A stretch of 64,000 nt of DNA from Methylobacterium pseudosasicola (GTDB lineage Bacteria; Pseudomonadota; Alphaproteobacteria; Rhizobiales; Beijerinckiaceae). Location of the stretch: the NCBI RefSeq assembly GCF_900114535.1, contig NZ_FOTK01000032.1:1-64000 (forward strand), in the 5' to 3' direction. This document shows positions 45,013 to 53,438 of the stretch, one piece after another. Position numbers and translations under genes: made by a program. How positions within the stretch are numbered: position 1 is the first letter of the stretch; each line of letters opens with the position of its first letter. The notes under the pieces are model-generated. The model did not search any database. It saw nothing but the letters and a program-made list of their open reading frames with translations, and had not been told where the DNA came from.

Positions 45013-45240
45013 GTGCACGTCGTCCTAGTCGATCCGAGCCGCGTGGTGCGGCGCTCCGTGGGAGAGATGCTGGAGGCCGGTGGGCACACCGTCACGGCTT
45101 TCGATAACTCACGTTCGGCGCTGGAGCACGTTGAGGCCGATGCCTCCGTAACCTGCGTTCTTACCAGCCTGAAGGTGCAACCCTTGGACGGGTTGGAACT
45201 GTGCTGGTCGCTGCGGCGTAGGGCAGGTTCAGGCACTTGA
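45013..45240 (+). pseudogene. Truncated response-regulator receiver domain
   Basis: 75 residues from GTG at 45013. The start HVVLVDPSRVVRRSVGEMLEAGGHTVTAF is the first half of a receiver domain with its acidic pocket, followed by VLTSLKVQPLDGLELCW, where the phosphate-accepting Asp of the usual TDL is Ser. The frame stops before the last strand and the conserved Lys. In related Methylobacterium proteins this receiver precedes a GGDEF domain, which is absent here. It is probably a broken gene. Confidence 0.65.
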
Positions 45241-45508
45241 ACGAGCAAGGCCCGCCCAGGGGGACTGAGGCGAGCCTGCTGCGACTGCGCCAGCGAGGCC
45301 GCCCCGGGACCGACCGTGTAACGGCCCGGTGCTGCTCTTCCGGTGCTCAGCCGAAGCTGGTCGCAGCGGCCATCCTGGGCCTACGTGGTTAACAATTTCT
45401 TACCGAGACCCGCTCTGTTCACGGATGCTGGTGACATGCGGCTGACGAATAGCAACGTTCTCGGTCGGTGCCTCGCCGTGTTCGTAGCCCGTTCCAACCG
45501 GAGCCGCC
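45241..45508. other. Intergenic region
   Basis: About 270 bases after the truncated receiver. No gene, RNA or repeat recognised. Confidence 0.4.
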
Positions 45509-45658
45509 TCAACCGGTCTTCGCCTTGAACGCCCAGACCGGCACGCCCCAGACCTTGCTTGAGGTGTTCCGGTCGCCCGCGCTACGCTCGAACACGATCC
45601 GGTTGACCTCGACTGCTTGCACCAGCCTGCCGGTTCGGTCAGTCGATTGGGTCAGCAT
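45509..45658 (-). CDS. Possible small protein coupled to the DUF6894 gene
   Basis: 49 residues from ATG at 45658, overlapping the end of the DUF6894 gene by 20 bases. The sequence LVQAVEVNRIVFERSAGDR then VWGVPVWAFKAKTG has a natural alternation and a clear end, unlike most shadow frames. No family recognised; it may be translated by coupling. Confidence 0.4.
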   Translation of the reverse strand: MLTQSTDRTGRLVQAVEVNRIVFERSAGDRNTSSKVWGVPVWAFKAKTG

Positions 45659-45875
45659 CCAGCGAGACACGCAACCGCAGGCGCACGGCGCCCTCGGCAT
45701 CGCGGACGGCCGCGACGTAATCCTGCCGTCCAGGTAGGTCCGTAAGGCCCTGGGCGATCCTCGTCATGATCCGCACCGCCTGGGCTTTTGCAGCTGCAAG
45801 GTCGGGCAACTCGTAGCCGATCTTGTCCCGAACCAACTCACCCCCGTCGTGCAAGTCGATGAAGTAGCGGGGCAT
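45639..45875 (-). CDS. DUF6894 family protein
   Basis: 78 residues from ATG at 45875. MPRYFIDLHDGGELVRDKIGYELPDLAAAKAQAVRIM is the signature of the DUF6894 family, very common as small stand-alone genes in Methylobacterium and Rhizobiales. The rest, PGRQDYVAAVRDAEGAVRLRLRVSLDA, forms the second half of the alpha/beta domain. Function is unknown in the family. Confidence 0.85.
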   Translation of the reverse strand: MPRYFIDLHDGGELVRDKIGYELPDLAAAKAQAVRIMTRIAQGLTDLPGRQDYVAAVRDAEGAVRLRLRVSLDADPID

Positions 45876-46033
45876 GAGGCGCTTCTCAGCAGCATCGGTG
45901 AGACCCCCACTACGCAGTTTCCGCGCCCTCGAACGTACCTCTTTTGGCTGGGAACCCAGACAGGCTGACGCCGATCTCATCGGTATGCCTAGACGAAGAT
46001 GGACGGACTGGGGCCCTGACATAGCTCTGCGGC

Positions 46034-46291
46034 ATGGCCAGCAACCCGACCGTGTCCGACCTCCGCGAGGTCTCTGAGGTGACAGACGAGGAGATCACCG
46101 CCACGGTAGATGCGGTGCTCCAAGATCTCGCGAGCGAGGCATACCCGCTGGCGAAGGGCTGGATCCTCGACCTGGTCGCGGCGGTCGCCGAACACAAGGC
46201 CTCCCAGGACGCGCTGCTCGCCGACCGGGACGCCTACAAGCGCAACATTGTCCGCACCGCAATCCTGATGGCGCATCCGGTGAAGGGATGA
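46034..46291 (+). CDS. Small hypothetical protein, paralogue of the 48546-48809 protein
   Basis: 85 residues from ATG at 46034. The EVTDEEITATVDAVLQDL start and VRTAILMAHPVKG end recall the protein at 48546-48809 (IVDDDVSAVVDAYLADP and VRAAILLAEPERI), although the middles differ. The next gene overlaps it by four bases (ATGA). No known family. Confidence 0.65.
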   Translation: MASNPTVSDLREVSEVTDEEITATVDAVLQDLASEAYPLAKGWILDLVAAVAEHKASQDALLADRDAYKRNIVRTAILMAHPVKG

Positions 46292-46575
46292 TCGAGCCTA
46301 CGACCATGACCACCGGTGGCAGGCAGTGGTTCTACGACAGCAGGCTGATGGTCTGCTCGTTCTGCCTACTGTTGCTCGTCGTCATCTTCTGGCAAGTGAG
46401 CCGGTTCGAAGGCTTCCAACCGATCTTCACCTGCGCCACCGCGAAAGATGTTGATCGCCTCTTGCTCTCCTCCGGGATGGAGGCCTGCATGGGCAGTGCG
46501 CGTTCCCAGAGCGATAAGGAGCGGAGCATGCGGACCGTCTATGTGCTGGCCTGTATGAAGAAACGATGGCGGTAA
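46288..46575 (+). CDS. Small membrane-anchored hypothetical protein
   Basis: 95 residues, start overlapping the previous gene (ATGA at 46288). One membrane segment at about 20-38 (LMVCSFCLLLLVVIFWQV), then a soluble part with three Cys (TCATAKD, EACMGSARS, LACMKK). The Cys pattern suggests disulfide formation in the periplasm. Unrecognised. Confidence 0.6.
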   Translation: MIEPTTMTTGGRQWFYDSRLMVCSFCLLLLVVIFWQVSRFEGFQPIFTCATAKDVDRLLLSSGMEACMGSARSQSDKERSMRTVYVLACMKKRWR

Positions 46576-46641
46576 CAGTCTCGTCAGCCGTTTGCACCGT
46601 GGTCCGATGGACGCCCTTAGCAGACTGCAGTAGAGCGATCC

Positions 46642-46845
46642 ATGCCTCAGACGCTTGCTGGCTGGATCCTGTTCGCCCTCATCCTATTCTTCGGGGGAGC
46701 CAGTATCGCTACGGCGGTAAAGCTGATCATGTCTGCGTTCGGAAAAACGTCCCAGAGCCGGTTAGAATTTTATGCGGCCTATATTTTTGGGGCGCTGCTA
46801 GTAGTCGCGACAGCGCTGTTTATCTGGATTGAGACACCGAATTGA
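46642..46845 (+). CDS. Small membrane protein, two helices
   Basis: 67 residues from ATG at 46642. Hydrophobic segments at about 6-28 (GWILFALILFFGGASIATAV) and 43-61 (AAYIFGALLVVATALFIWI) separated by a basic loop. No family recognised. Confidence 0.6.
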   Translation: MPQTLAGWILFALILFFGGASIATAVKLIMSAFGKTSQSRLEFYAAYIFGALLVVATALFIWIETPN

Positions 46846-47066
46846 TAGTGGTCTAATTCGCCGTGGATAAATGTTCGCGTTAACAGATCGCGCGGATTTA
46901 AATGCTGATCTGAGCACCGGGTTTCCCCGGCCCAAGCGGCCTCACTCTCGGAAATCCGGCCAAAGCGAAACGTTGCTGAATGGTCACGGCCGATCCTATT
47001 GCGAGGCGTTCGGACGGTTATTGCACGTCATGCGTATGCGGGCGGGATGAAAAGGCGCCATAAAGC

Positions 47067-47945
47067 GTGGCCATGTCATCATCACCCCATCGTGCGCTGC
47101 GGTTTCCTGCCTTCCTCGGCGCAGGCGCAGTCTTTGCCGTATGCGGTACGGCAGCGCCCCATGCGGCGGATCTGAGCGCGGTTCTGCCGCGTCCGGTGCC
47201 AACCTTTACTCAAGTCGACCCAAGCACTTGGGTGGTGACTGTCAGCGGTTCGCTCCAGGTTGTGCCCCGTTATCCCGGCGCCAGCAACTACACGCCTGTC
47301 GGCTATCCCTCCATCGACATTCGTCGTCTCGGAGAGCCGCGCCGCTTCTCGGCTCCAGACGACGGCTTCAGTCTGTCCCTCTATGATGATCCGGTGTTTC
47401 GCATCGGCCCGACCGCTCGCATCGTGCCCGGCCGCTACTATGGCGACGACCGACGCCACCTGTTCGGGCTCCGCGACGCGCGGTTCGCGGTCGAGCCCGG
47501 CGTGTTCGCGGAATTCTACCCCGTCTCCTTCATCCGCACCCGTGTCGAGGCTCGGCAGGGCGTATACGGACATCACGGCACGGTCGGTTCCGTGGCGGCC
47601 GACTATCTGATCCCAACAGAAAAGCTACTTTTCTCCATCGGACCACGCTTCAATATCGGCGATGCGAGCTTTGCCCGAAAGTATTTCGGCGTATCGCCGG
47701 CTGAAGCGGCTCTGAACGGCCGGGTCACGCCCTATGATCCACGAAGTTTTTACTCGGCAGGCGCGCTCGGCGCGGTGACCTACACGCAGAATGAAACCTG
47801 GGCTTACACGGCCTTTGCTGGCTACACTCGCATCCTAGGTGCATCCGGCGATAGCCCTCTGGTGCGCCGCCCGTTTGGAAGCCCGAACCAGTATCAGGTC
47901 GGCATCAAAATCGATTACTCGTTCACCACGCCAGCGTTGTTTTGA
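47067..47945 (+). CDS. MipA/OmpV-family outer membrane protein
   Basis: 292 residues from GTG at 47067 or 286 from ATG at 47073. A signal peptide (to about PHAAD) precedes a beta-barrel rich in alternating aromatic residues. WVVTVSGSLQVVPRYPGASNYTPVGYPSIDIR, YYGDDRRHLFGLRD and ending YQVGIKIDYSF fit MipA/OmpV. Members link outer membrane structure and murein enzymes or resist antibiotics; the role here is unknown. Confidence 0.88.
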   Translation: MAMSSSPHRALRFPAFLGAGAVFAVCGTAAPHAADLSAVLPRPVPTFTQVDPSTWVVTVSGSLQVVPRYPGASNYTPVGYPSIDIRRLGEPRRFSAPDDGFSLSLYDDPVFRIGPTARIVPGRYYGDDRRHLFGLRDARFAVEPGVFAEFYPVSFIRTRVEARQGVYGHHGTVGSVAADYLIPTEKLLFSIGPRFNIGDASFARKYFGVSPAEAALNGRVTPYDPRSFYSAGALGAVTYTQNETWAYTAFAGYTRILGASGDSPLVRRPFGSPNQYQVGIKIDYSFTTPALF

Positions 47946-47975
47946 TCGCTCTACGTGCCTGTGGTGATCCGACTT

Positions 47976-48013
47976 GGCCCCACCGCTCGATCCGATCACG
48001 GGCTGGCGGGGCT
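47976..48013. repeat. Dispersed 38-bp palindromic element, copy 1
   Basis: A GC-rich imperfect hairpin (left arm GCCCCaCC, right arm GGCGGGGC) around a CGATC/GATCA core, placed just after the MipA stop. It is identical at 32 of 38 positions to the copy at 53916-53953, which follows the mucR stop. It may terminate transcription. Confidence 0.8.
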
Positions 48014-48030
48014 CGGGGCTATCTAAGCCT

Positions 48031-48297
48031 TTAGTCGTCGCTGCGGGGAAGACGCTCTTCGAGATGATTAGCGGCATCCGCGTACAACTCGAAGCGTCGC
48101 AGCAGGATAGCGCGCCTCTCGGGCTTCCGTGCGCCGTCCATCTTTCCCTTGGCCTTGTCGGCACGCTTACGCATCTTCTTGGCGAGTTTCCCGAACGCCT
48201 CGTCGATCTTGGTGCTGACCTTCACAGCCTCGGCCTTCACTGCGTCCTGGTGGTCCCGCATTGAGCCGGGGAAGGTACTTTTTTTGTCCTTAGTCAT
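48031..48297 (-). CDS. Lysine-rich small hypothetical protein
   Basis: 88 residues from ATG at 48297. Strongly basic helical middle (VKVSTKIDEAFGKLAKKMRKRADKAKGKM) and acidic tail. It resembles histone-like or intrinsically helical stress proteins but no family is recognised. It diverges from a 42-residue frame at 48310-48438 that I do not trust. Confidence 0.6.
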   Translation of the reverse strand: MTKDKKSTFPGSMRDHQDAVKAEAVKVSTKIDEAFGKLAKKMRKRADKAKGKMDGARKPERRAILLRRFELYADAANHLEERLPRSDD

Positions 48298-48545
48298 TGC
48301 CGGTCTCCATGGAGTTGCGTGCGGCCTTTTACGCCATGCTCCGCGACGACGCGATCACGCTCAGGCTTTCGAAGGTTGGGTTGCTCTCTGGACCGCAGGC
48401 CAAAGAAGGCCCGCCGCGGCGGCGCCGGGCGGGCTGAGTGACGGCATAGGGTTTGGGAGGTTCGCCGTAGGCGGCGGCGCTACCATCGCGGGTGCGACAG
48501 CCACATGACGCGACGCCCGGAACCGTCGTGCGGACACAGATAGCT

Positions 48546-48809
48546 TCAGATCCTCTCCGGCTCCGCCAATAGGATCGCGGCTCGCACAGCAGCGCGTCGA
48601 AGGCCGACATCTGCCCATGGCTGTGAGATCAGCGTCCGAGCGAATGGATATGAGGCTACTGCCGCCGCCGGATTGATCCGATAGCCCTCGCCGAACTTCA
48701 TGGTTCGAGACGTGGGATCGGCCAGATAGGCGTCCACGACCGCCGAGACATCATCATCGACGATGTCGAGTGTGACGAACAAGTCGAGTGTCATCGGGCG
48801 CTTTGCCAT
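48546..48809 (-). CDS. Small hypothetical protein
   Basis: 87 residues from ATG at 48809. LDIVDDDVSAVVDAYLADP opens it and RRAAVRAAILLAEPERI closes it, echoing the small protein at 46034-46291. The middle holds aromatic and Gly residues (MKFGEGYRINPAAAVASYPFART). It ends near the left side of the IS630 element. Unknown function. Confidence 0.6.
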   Translation of the reverse strand: MAKRPMTLDLFVTLDIVDDDVSAVVDAYLADPTSRTMKFGEGYRINPAAAVASYPFARTLISQPWADVGLRRAAVRAAILLAEPERI

Positions 48810-48902
48810 GGCGGAAATGTAGGCACTACTCCGCGACAGGAAGACGACCGCGGGATTGGAACCCCTCCACCCTGTTCAAATCTGCGCTAGAGCGGTTTCG
48901 GT

Positions 48903-49544
48903 TTAATCGGGGTCGTATCCTGCTGCGACGAAGAAGTTTGCGGCCTCGTCGGGCGTGACGGCATCGGCGAGCCGCCCGATTGTTGTCCAGAGCCCTTCGC
49001 GCGTGCGCTCGGCAGCCTTGCGCAGCCCCGCCTTCAACTTCGAGAACGCCATCTCGATCGGATTGAAGTCCGGCGAGTAGGGCGGGAGGAACAGGAGCCG
49101 CGCGCCCGCCGCCTCGATCGCCGCGCGCACGGCCGGGCCTTTGTGGCTGCCGAGATTGTCCATGATCACGATGTCCCCGGGTGCGAGTTCGGGCACCAGG
49201 ACCTGATCGACGTAGACTTGGAAGGCATCGCGGTTGATCGGCCCGTCGAGCACGAACGGCGCGGCGATCCCGGACAGGCGCAGGCCCGCCACCAGGGTCG
49301 TGGTCTTCCAATGACCGTGCGGGACGGGGGAGCGCAGCCGCTGGCCGCGGGGACAGCGCCCGCGGGTGCGGGCCATGTTGGTGGCGGTCCACGTCTCGTC
49401 GAGGAACACCAGCCGGTCCGGGTCGAGATCGGGCTGGCTCTCGAACCACGCTTCCCGGGCGGCCTTCACGTCCAGCCGATCCTGCTCTGCGGCGTGGGCC
49501 GTCTTTTTTTGTACGTTAGGTCGCGCGCGTCGAGGAAAGCCCAC
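48903..49544 (-). CDS. IS630 transposase, DDE part (orfB, joined to orfA by frameshift)
   Basis: 213 residues in a frame different from the first part. It holds the DDE triad: LVFLDETWT, IVIMDNLGSHK and SPDFNPIEM. The two frames overlap in the run of seven A (minus strand) at 49504-49510, followed by G, where slippage would fuse the DNA-binding and catalytic parts into one enzyme (DLTYKK joined to KTAHAAEQ). Confidence 0.9.
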   Translation of the reverse strand: MGFPRRARPNVQKKTAHAAEQDRLDVKAAREAWFESQPDLDPDRLVFLDETWTATNMARTRGRCPRGQRLRSPVPHGHWKTTTLVAGLRLSGIAAPFVLDGPINRDAFQVYVDQVLVPELAPGDIVIMDNLGSHKGPAVRAAIEAAGARLLFLPPYSPDFNPIEMAFSKLKAGLRKAAERTREGLWTTIGRLADAVTPDEAANFFVAAGYDPD

Positions 49545-49846
49545 AGCGTGCCGAGTCCGACGGTGAGGCCATGCTCGTCCTGCAACCGGGCGCGCATCTC
49601 CTCCAGGGTGATGTCAACCTTCTCGTCGATCAGCGTACGCAGGAACGTCTCGTACGGGTCGAGCTTGGAGCGGCGGGCACGCCCCTGCGGCCGGGCGGCC
49701 ACCGTTCCAGTCGCGGCGAGCGCCGCCATCCAGCGGATCGCGGTTGCCTGGCCGACCCCAAAGCGGGCGGCCGCCTGACGGCGCGAGGTTGCCGCAGCCG
49801 CGGTCACCACCCGCTCGCGCAGGTCCAAGCTGTAGGGGCGGCCCAT
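49466..49846 (-). CDS. IS630 transposase, N-terminal helix-turn-helix part (orfA)
   Basis: 126 residues. DLRERVVTAAAATSRRQAAARFGVGQATAIRWM is the helix-turn-helix that binds the IS ends, followed by a second HTH-like segment (EEMRARLQDEHGLTVGLGTLWAFLDARDL) and the KKRRP tail reached only if no frameshift occurs. See the orfB entry for the A7 slip site. Confidence 0.9.
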   Translation of the reverse strand: MGRPYSLDLRERVVTAAAATSRRQAAARFGVGQATAIRWMAALAATGTVAARPQGRARRSKLDPYETFLRTLIDEKVDITLEEMRARLQDEHGLTVGLGTLWAFLDARDLTYKKRRPTPQSRIGWT

Positions 49847-49962
49847 GCATCACTCCGGCTGTCGACCGGCCGAGTGAATCAGCCTCCCAGCGCCGCGTGA
49901 ACCCCACCAAGCCGACTCAGCCCAAACCGAAAACGCTCTAGGATGCGGGGCGATCCGCAAGA

Positions 49963-50184
49963 TCAGATCTGGCGCTCTGCTGCAGCGCTTTTAGTCAGTG
50001 CTCTCAGGACGGGATCGGCGCTGAGCCATCTTTCAAACTCTCGAAAAAAAACGTGCTCACGGCGTTTGGCCAGCGCGTGATCCGACTTAATACCTAGCAT
50101 ATACAATCTATCGGTTCTATGTTGGACGCCAAAAAGCTCGGCTACTTGATGCAGAACTGTCACGGGACCGTCATGTGGGCTCAA
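49963..50184 (-). CDS. Possible small hypothetical protein
   Basis: 73 residues. IKSDHALAKRREHVFFREFERWLSADPVLRALTK has a helical, regulator-like look, but I cannot place it in a family. It lies between the IS and the phosphate permease and could be a fragment. Confidence 0.4.
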   Translation of the reverse strand: MSPHDGPVTVLHQVAELFGVQHRTDRLYMLGIKSDHALAKRREHVFFREFERWLSADPVLRALTKSAAAERQI

Positions 50185-50227
50185 TAAGGCCGTAGCCTAG
50201 CGCTACAAGCACTTTTGGGAGGCCTCC

Positions 50228-51862
50228 ATGTCCGATGCCATCGCGGCACCTCCCAGTCTAACGGCTAGCGCCTCACCGCAGACGGGAAAGCCCCGGCTCG
50301 ACCACGGCATTCATCCCGGCGGCGTTATCGCCTTCCTGCTCGTGCTCGTCGCTGGGCTTGGCTACGCCGTCTTCAGCCTGATCGCCGACATGAACGCCGT
50401 CCACCAGGAGCCCTTGGCGCTGAGCGCCTTCGTCCTCCTCGGCCTCGCCCTGCTGATCGCCCTTGGCTTCGAGTTCGTGAACGGGTTCCACGATACCGCC
50501 AACGCGGTGGCGACCGTGATCTACACCCACTCGATGCCGCCGTTGGTGGCGGTGATCTGGTCCGGGACCTTCAACTTCCTGGGGGTGATGCTCTCGTCGG
50601 GCGCGGTGGCCTACGCCATCGTCACCCTGCTGCCAGTCGAGTTGATCCTGCAGGTCGGCTCGGGGGCCGGCTATGCCATGATTTTCGCGCTGCTCATCGC
50701 GGCTATCATCTGGAACCTCGGGACCTGGGCATTCGGCCTGCCGAACTCGTCCTCCCACGCCCTGATCGGTTCGGTCCTTGGCGTCGGCCTCGCCAATCAG
50801 CTCATGGGCGGCCAGGACGGCACCTCCGGTGTCGACTGGACCCAGGCGCTCGGCGTGTTCAAGGCGCTCGCCTTCAGCCCGATCTGCGGCTTCGTGGCAG
50901 CCGCCTTGCTCCTCCTTGCCCTCAAGTTCACGGTCCGGCGCAAGGACCTGTACGAGGCGCCCAAGGGCGACGCCCCGCCCCCGGCGTGGATCCGCGGCCT
51001 CTTGATCCTGACCTGCACCCTGGTGTCGTTCTTCCACGGCGGCAATGACGGCCAGAAGGGCATGGGCCTGATCATGCTGATCCTGATCGGCGCTGCCCCC
51101 ACGGCTTACGCGCTCAACCGCACCATGAATGCCGATGCGACCCCCGCCTTCGTCCAGACCTCCGAGGCCGCCAGCGGTGTGTTCGCGGGCCATGCCGGTG
51201 GAGGCGCGCGTCCCGATGCTGCCCAGGCCCGCAAGACCGTAGCCGACGCCCTGAAGGCGAAAGAGCTCAACAAGCCGGAGGTGTTCGGAGCCCTGGCCGC
51301 ACTCTCGACCGACATCGCGGCCTCGGTGAAGAATTACGGCTCGCTGCAGCAGGTCCCGGCGGGGGCGACCTCGAACGTGCGCAATGACATGTACCTCGCC
51401 TCCGACGCGATCCGCCTGCTGCCGAAGTCCGGAGCAACCCTGTCAGAGGCGGACACCAAGACCCTCAAGGGCTACACCGAGCTGCTCAACGACGGCACCC
51501 GCTACATCCCGAGCTGGGTGAAGGTCTGCGTCGCCCTGGCGCTCGGCCTCGGCACCATGGTCGGGTGGAAGCGCATCGTCGTCACGGTGGGCGAGAAGAT
51601 TGGCAAGACCCACCTGACCTACGCCCAGGGCGCCTCCGCCGAGATCGTCGCTGCGGGCACGATCGGGCTGGCCGAACTCTACGGCCTGCCGGTCTCGACC
51701 ACGCATATCCTGTCGTCGGGCGTCGCCGGGACGATGGCGGCCAATGGCTCGGGCCTGCAGCTGGCCACGGTGCGTAACATGGCCCTCGCCTGGATCATGA
51801 CCCTGCCGGCGGCGATGCTGATCGCCGGAACACTGTTCTTCATCCTTCGGCATATATTCTGA
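50228..51862 (+). CDS. Inorganic phosphate transporter, Pit family
   Basis: 544 residues with about ten membrane segments. The two PHO4 repeats carry their signature GFEFVNGFHDTANAVATVIYT near residue 80 and GLAELYGLPVSTTHILSSGVAGTMAANGSG near residue 485, with a mirrored LIIAAIIWNLGTWAFGLPNSSSHALIGSVLGV in the first half. It imports phosphate with protons, probably as a metal-phosphate complex. A hydrophilic stretch of about 120 residues (310-430) separates the halves. GGGAGG precedes the ATG. No PhoU-like or Pho regulon partner is adjacent. Confidence 0.94.
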   Translation: MSDAIAAPPSLTASASPQTGKPRLDHGIHPGGVIAFLLVLVAGLGYAVFSLIADMNAVHQEPLALSAFVLLGLALLIALGFEFVNGFHDTANAVATVIYTHSMPPLVAVIWSGTFNFLGVMLSSGAVAYAIVTLLPVELILQVGSGAGYAMIFALLIAAIIWNLGTWAFGLPNSSSHALIGSVLGVGLANQLMGGQDGTSGVDWTQALGVFKALAFSPICGFVAAALLLLALKFTVRRKDLYEAPKGDAPPPAWIRGLLILTCTLVSFFHGGNDGQKGMGLIMLILIGAAPTAYALNRTMNADATPAFVQTSEAASGVFAGHAGGGARPDAAQARKTVADALKAKELNKPEVFGALAALSTDIAASVKNYGSLQQVPAGATSNVRNDMYLASDAIRLLPKSGATLSEADTKTLKGYTELLNDGTRYIPSWVKVCVALALGLGTMVGWKRIVVTVGEKIGKTHLTYAQGASAEIVAAGTIGLAELYGLPVSTTHILSSGVAGTMAANGSGLQLATVRNMALAWIMTLPAAMLIAGTLFFILRHIF

Positions 51863-52022
51863 GGCGACTTCGAACCGAGGTGCGGTTTGAGAGCCACGAG
51901 GACGCTCAGTGAACTTGCAGTAGGCTTGCTAAGCGAACTCACACGACACGGCCAAGGTCATCTCAACGTCGTAGCACTGGCATAGGAGCACGCCCTCTGG
52001 TTGCGCAAACCGATGAGGACCC

Positions 52023-52169
52023 GTGGTCGATTGGTCTGATTACCTTGAAGAAGGTCGCTTTTCGGAGACGGCCAACCAAAGTTGGATGCGAGTGTACATC
52101 GCCGCGGGGCTGATCGGTATGGGGACGCTCGGGGCGATCGGCGCGATGCTCCACATCCTTCCAGCTTGA
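52023..52169 (+). CDS. 48-residue single-span membrane microprotein
   Basis: From GTG at 52023: a short hydrophilic start (VDWSDYLEEGRFSETANQSW), then one strongly hydrophobic helix from about residue 24 (VYIAAGLIGMGTLGAIGAML), and a stop at 52167-52169. The helix and clean boundaries suggest a real small membrane protein. Function unknown. Confidence 0.5.
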   Translation: MVDWSDYLEEGRFSETANQSWMRVYIAAGLIGMGTLGAIGAMLHILPA

Positions 52170-52187
52170 ACGCCGAGACAAAGCCAA

Positions 52188-52220
52188 CAAAAAAGCCCGC
52201 TCCGGCGAACCGGGCGGGCT
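52188..52220 (-). terminator. Intrinsic terminator for the 52296-52574 gene
   Basis: AGCCCGC (52194-52200) pairs with GCGGGCT (52214-52220), with A6 on the plus strand directly to the left, which becomes a U-run for minus-strand transcripts. It sits 76 bases beyond the stop of the exported protein gene. Confidence 0.75.
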
Positions 52221-52295
52221 GAGATGGTTCGTGGTCTCAGAAACGAACTCAGGATTGCTTGGAGCAAAGCCTGGTCCATGCCTGTGCCTGAACTA

Positions 52296-52574
52296 TCACT
52301 TTCCGCCACCGCTACCCGTCGATCCCATCCGAGAGGGCTGACCTTCATTGCCCGCGGCGGCCGAGTCGGTGGCGATGCCATCGGCGGCGCGTCCGGTCGG
52401 CGAATAGGTTGCGGCAGGCTCATCGCCGGTCGAGCCGGGCTGGCGCGTGACCACTCCAGGCGCACCGGGCGGCACGATGACCGTAGTGCTGGTCGGCGTC
52501 TCGATGACAGCCTGGGCGAGCACGGTTGTAGTGCAAAGCGCGGCGAGAGCTGCAGCCAGAACGATCTTAGTCAC
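52296..52574 (-). CDS. Small exported hypothetical protein
   Basis: 92 residues from GTG at 52574. A clear signal peptide (TKIVLAAALAALCTTTVLAQA) and a disordered Pro/Gly/Ser/Thr-rich remainder (VIVPPGAPGVVTRQPGS onward). Similar low-complexity secreted proteins are frequent in Methylobacterium; no function is known. Confidence 0.7.
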   Translation of the reverse strand: MTKIVLAAALAALCTTTVLAQAVIETPTSTTVIVPPGAPGVVTRQPGSTGDEPAATYSPTGRAADGIATDSAAAGNEGQPSRMGSTGSGGGK

Positions 52575-52773
52575 ACGACATACCTTATTGGATGGCTAAA
52601 GGCCTGAGCCTCATTGTGTTGCCCAACTCTGATTGCGAGCTATAGATCCAGGCACAGCCCATACGATTTCGTGAGGAAATCGGGCTCTGACTGGGCTTCC
52701 TTTGATAGCGCTAGACTAGTCCCGTTTCGAGACGATAGGGCGAGCGTAACCTCAACCTCGTAAGTGACGATCT

Positions 52774-52986
52774 ATGAAGCACGGTGCCCGCAACGACATC
52801 CTTGCCACCGTGACGGCGATCAAGCGCGGCGGCGTGATGGCCCAGGTCGAGGTCGAACTGGTCGGTACGAGCTACCGGATGTCCTCGGTGATGACGATCG
52901 ACTCGGTGGAGGAGTTGAACCTCAAGGAGGGTGACACCGTCCACGTCCTCGCCAAGGCCGTGAACGTTCTGCTGGTAAAGCCCTGA
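52774..52986 (+). CDS. mop: Mop-type molybdate/molybdopterin-binding protein (single TOBE domain)
   Basis: 70 residues from ATG at 52774, one complete Mop domain: ARNDILATVTAIKRGGVMAQVEVEL, then SVMTIDSVEELNLKEGDTVHVLAKAVNVLLVKP. Mop proteins assemble into hexamers that store molybdate or bind the pterin cofactor. This links to the molybdenum-dependent dehydrogenase at 3998-6730, though 46 kb apart. No Mod transporter genes are in the window. Confidence 0.92.
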   Translation: MKHGARNDILATVTAIKRGGVMAQVEVELVGTSYRMSSVMTIDSVEELNLKEGDTVHVLAKAVNVLLVKP

Positions 52987-53081
52987 CCACCTCGGCCCCG
53001 CCGCCGCGATCAAGGCAACGACTTCTTTACCCTGACCCTAGCGCGTCGAAACATGCGTGGGGCGGTGTGCGTACCCCTCTC

Positions 53082-53294
53082 ATGAGCAGCGAACGCATCA
53101 TACCGACCGAGCCGGTTCCCCAGCCCGAGGACACGCTGACCCAGATGTCGCGCTCTGAATTCATCGCGGGCTGGAAAGCGCTGGTGGGGGAGCCGCCTGC
53201 CACGATGCTCGAAGACCGCTCCGAGATGATCCGGGTCTTGTTGGAGAGCACCCCGATCGCAGCGGAAGCAGGTGCCGGTAAATCCGCACAGTGA
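53082..53294 (+). CDS. Small hypothetical protein
   Basis: 70 residues from ATG at 53082 (frame open to 53067). Helical, with LTQMSRSEFIAGWKALVGEPPATMLEDRSEMIRVLLES. The F-I-x-G-W-K core looks like a conserved small family but I cannot name it. Precedes mucR by about 145 bases. Confidence 0.65.
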   Translation: MSSERIIPTEPVPQPEDTLTQMSRSEFIAGWKALVGEPPATMLEDRSEMIRVLLESTPIAAEAGAGKSAQ

Positions 53295-53438
53295 AGCGTG
53301 AGCGGCATCGTTCACACTGATCTGTACATCTTACGGTGGAAGATTGCCGTCAGCCTGACGCAGATTTGATTTATTAATCGGTCCCGAATTTAATAATCAT
53401 GATCAGCGTCAGCAAAGCGAAAATTATCAGGTTCAATC

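Larger units (their letters stand above)
48890..49938 (-). mobile_element. Complete IS630-family insertion sequence, 1049 bp, TA target duplication
   Basis: The left end reads GAGCGGTTTCGGTTT and the right end, inverted, GAGCGTTTTCGGTTT: 14 of 15 bases match. TA dinucleotides flank both ends (48888-48889 and 49939-49940), as expected for IS630 target duplication. Two overlapping transposase frames fill it. Flanking small genes appear intact. Confidence 0.9.

Noticed and set aside
48841..48880. A TTCCAAT-type T-loop look-alike left of the IS
   Set aside because: The stems do not pair as a T-arm and no acceptor strand follows.
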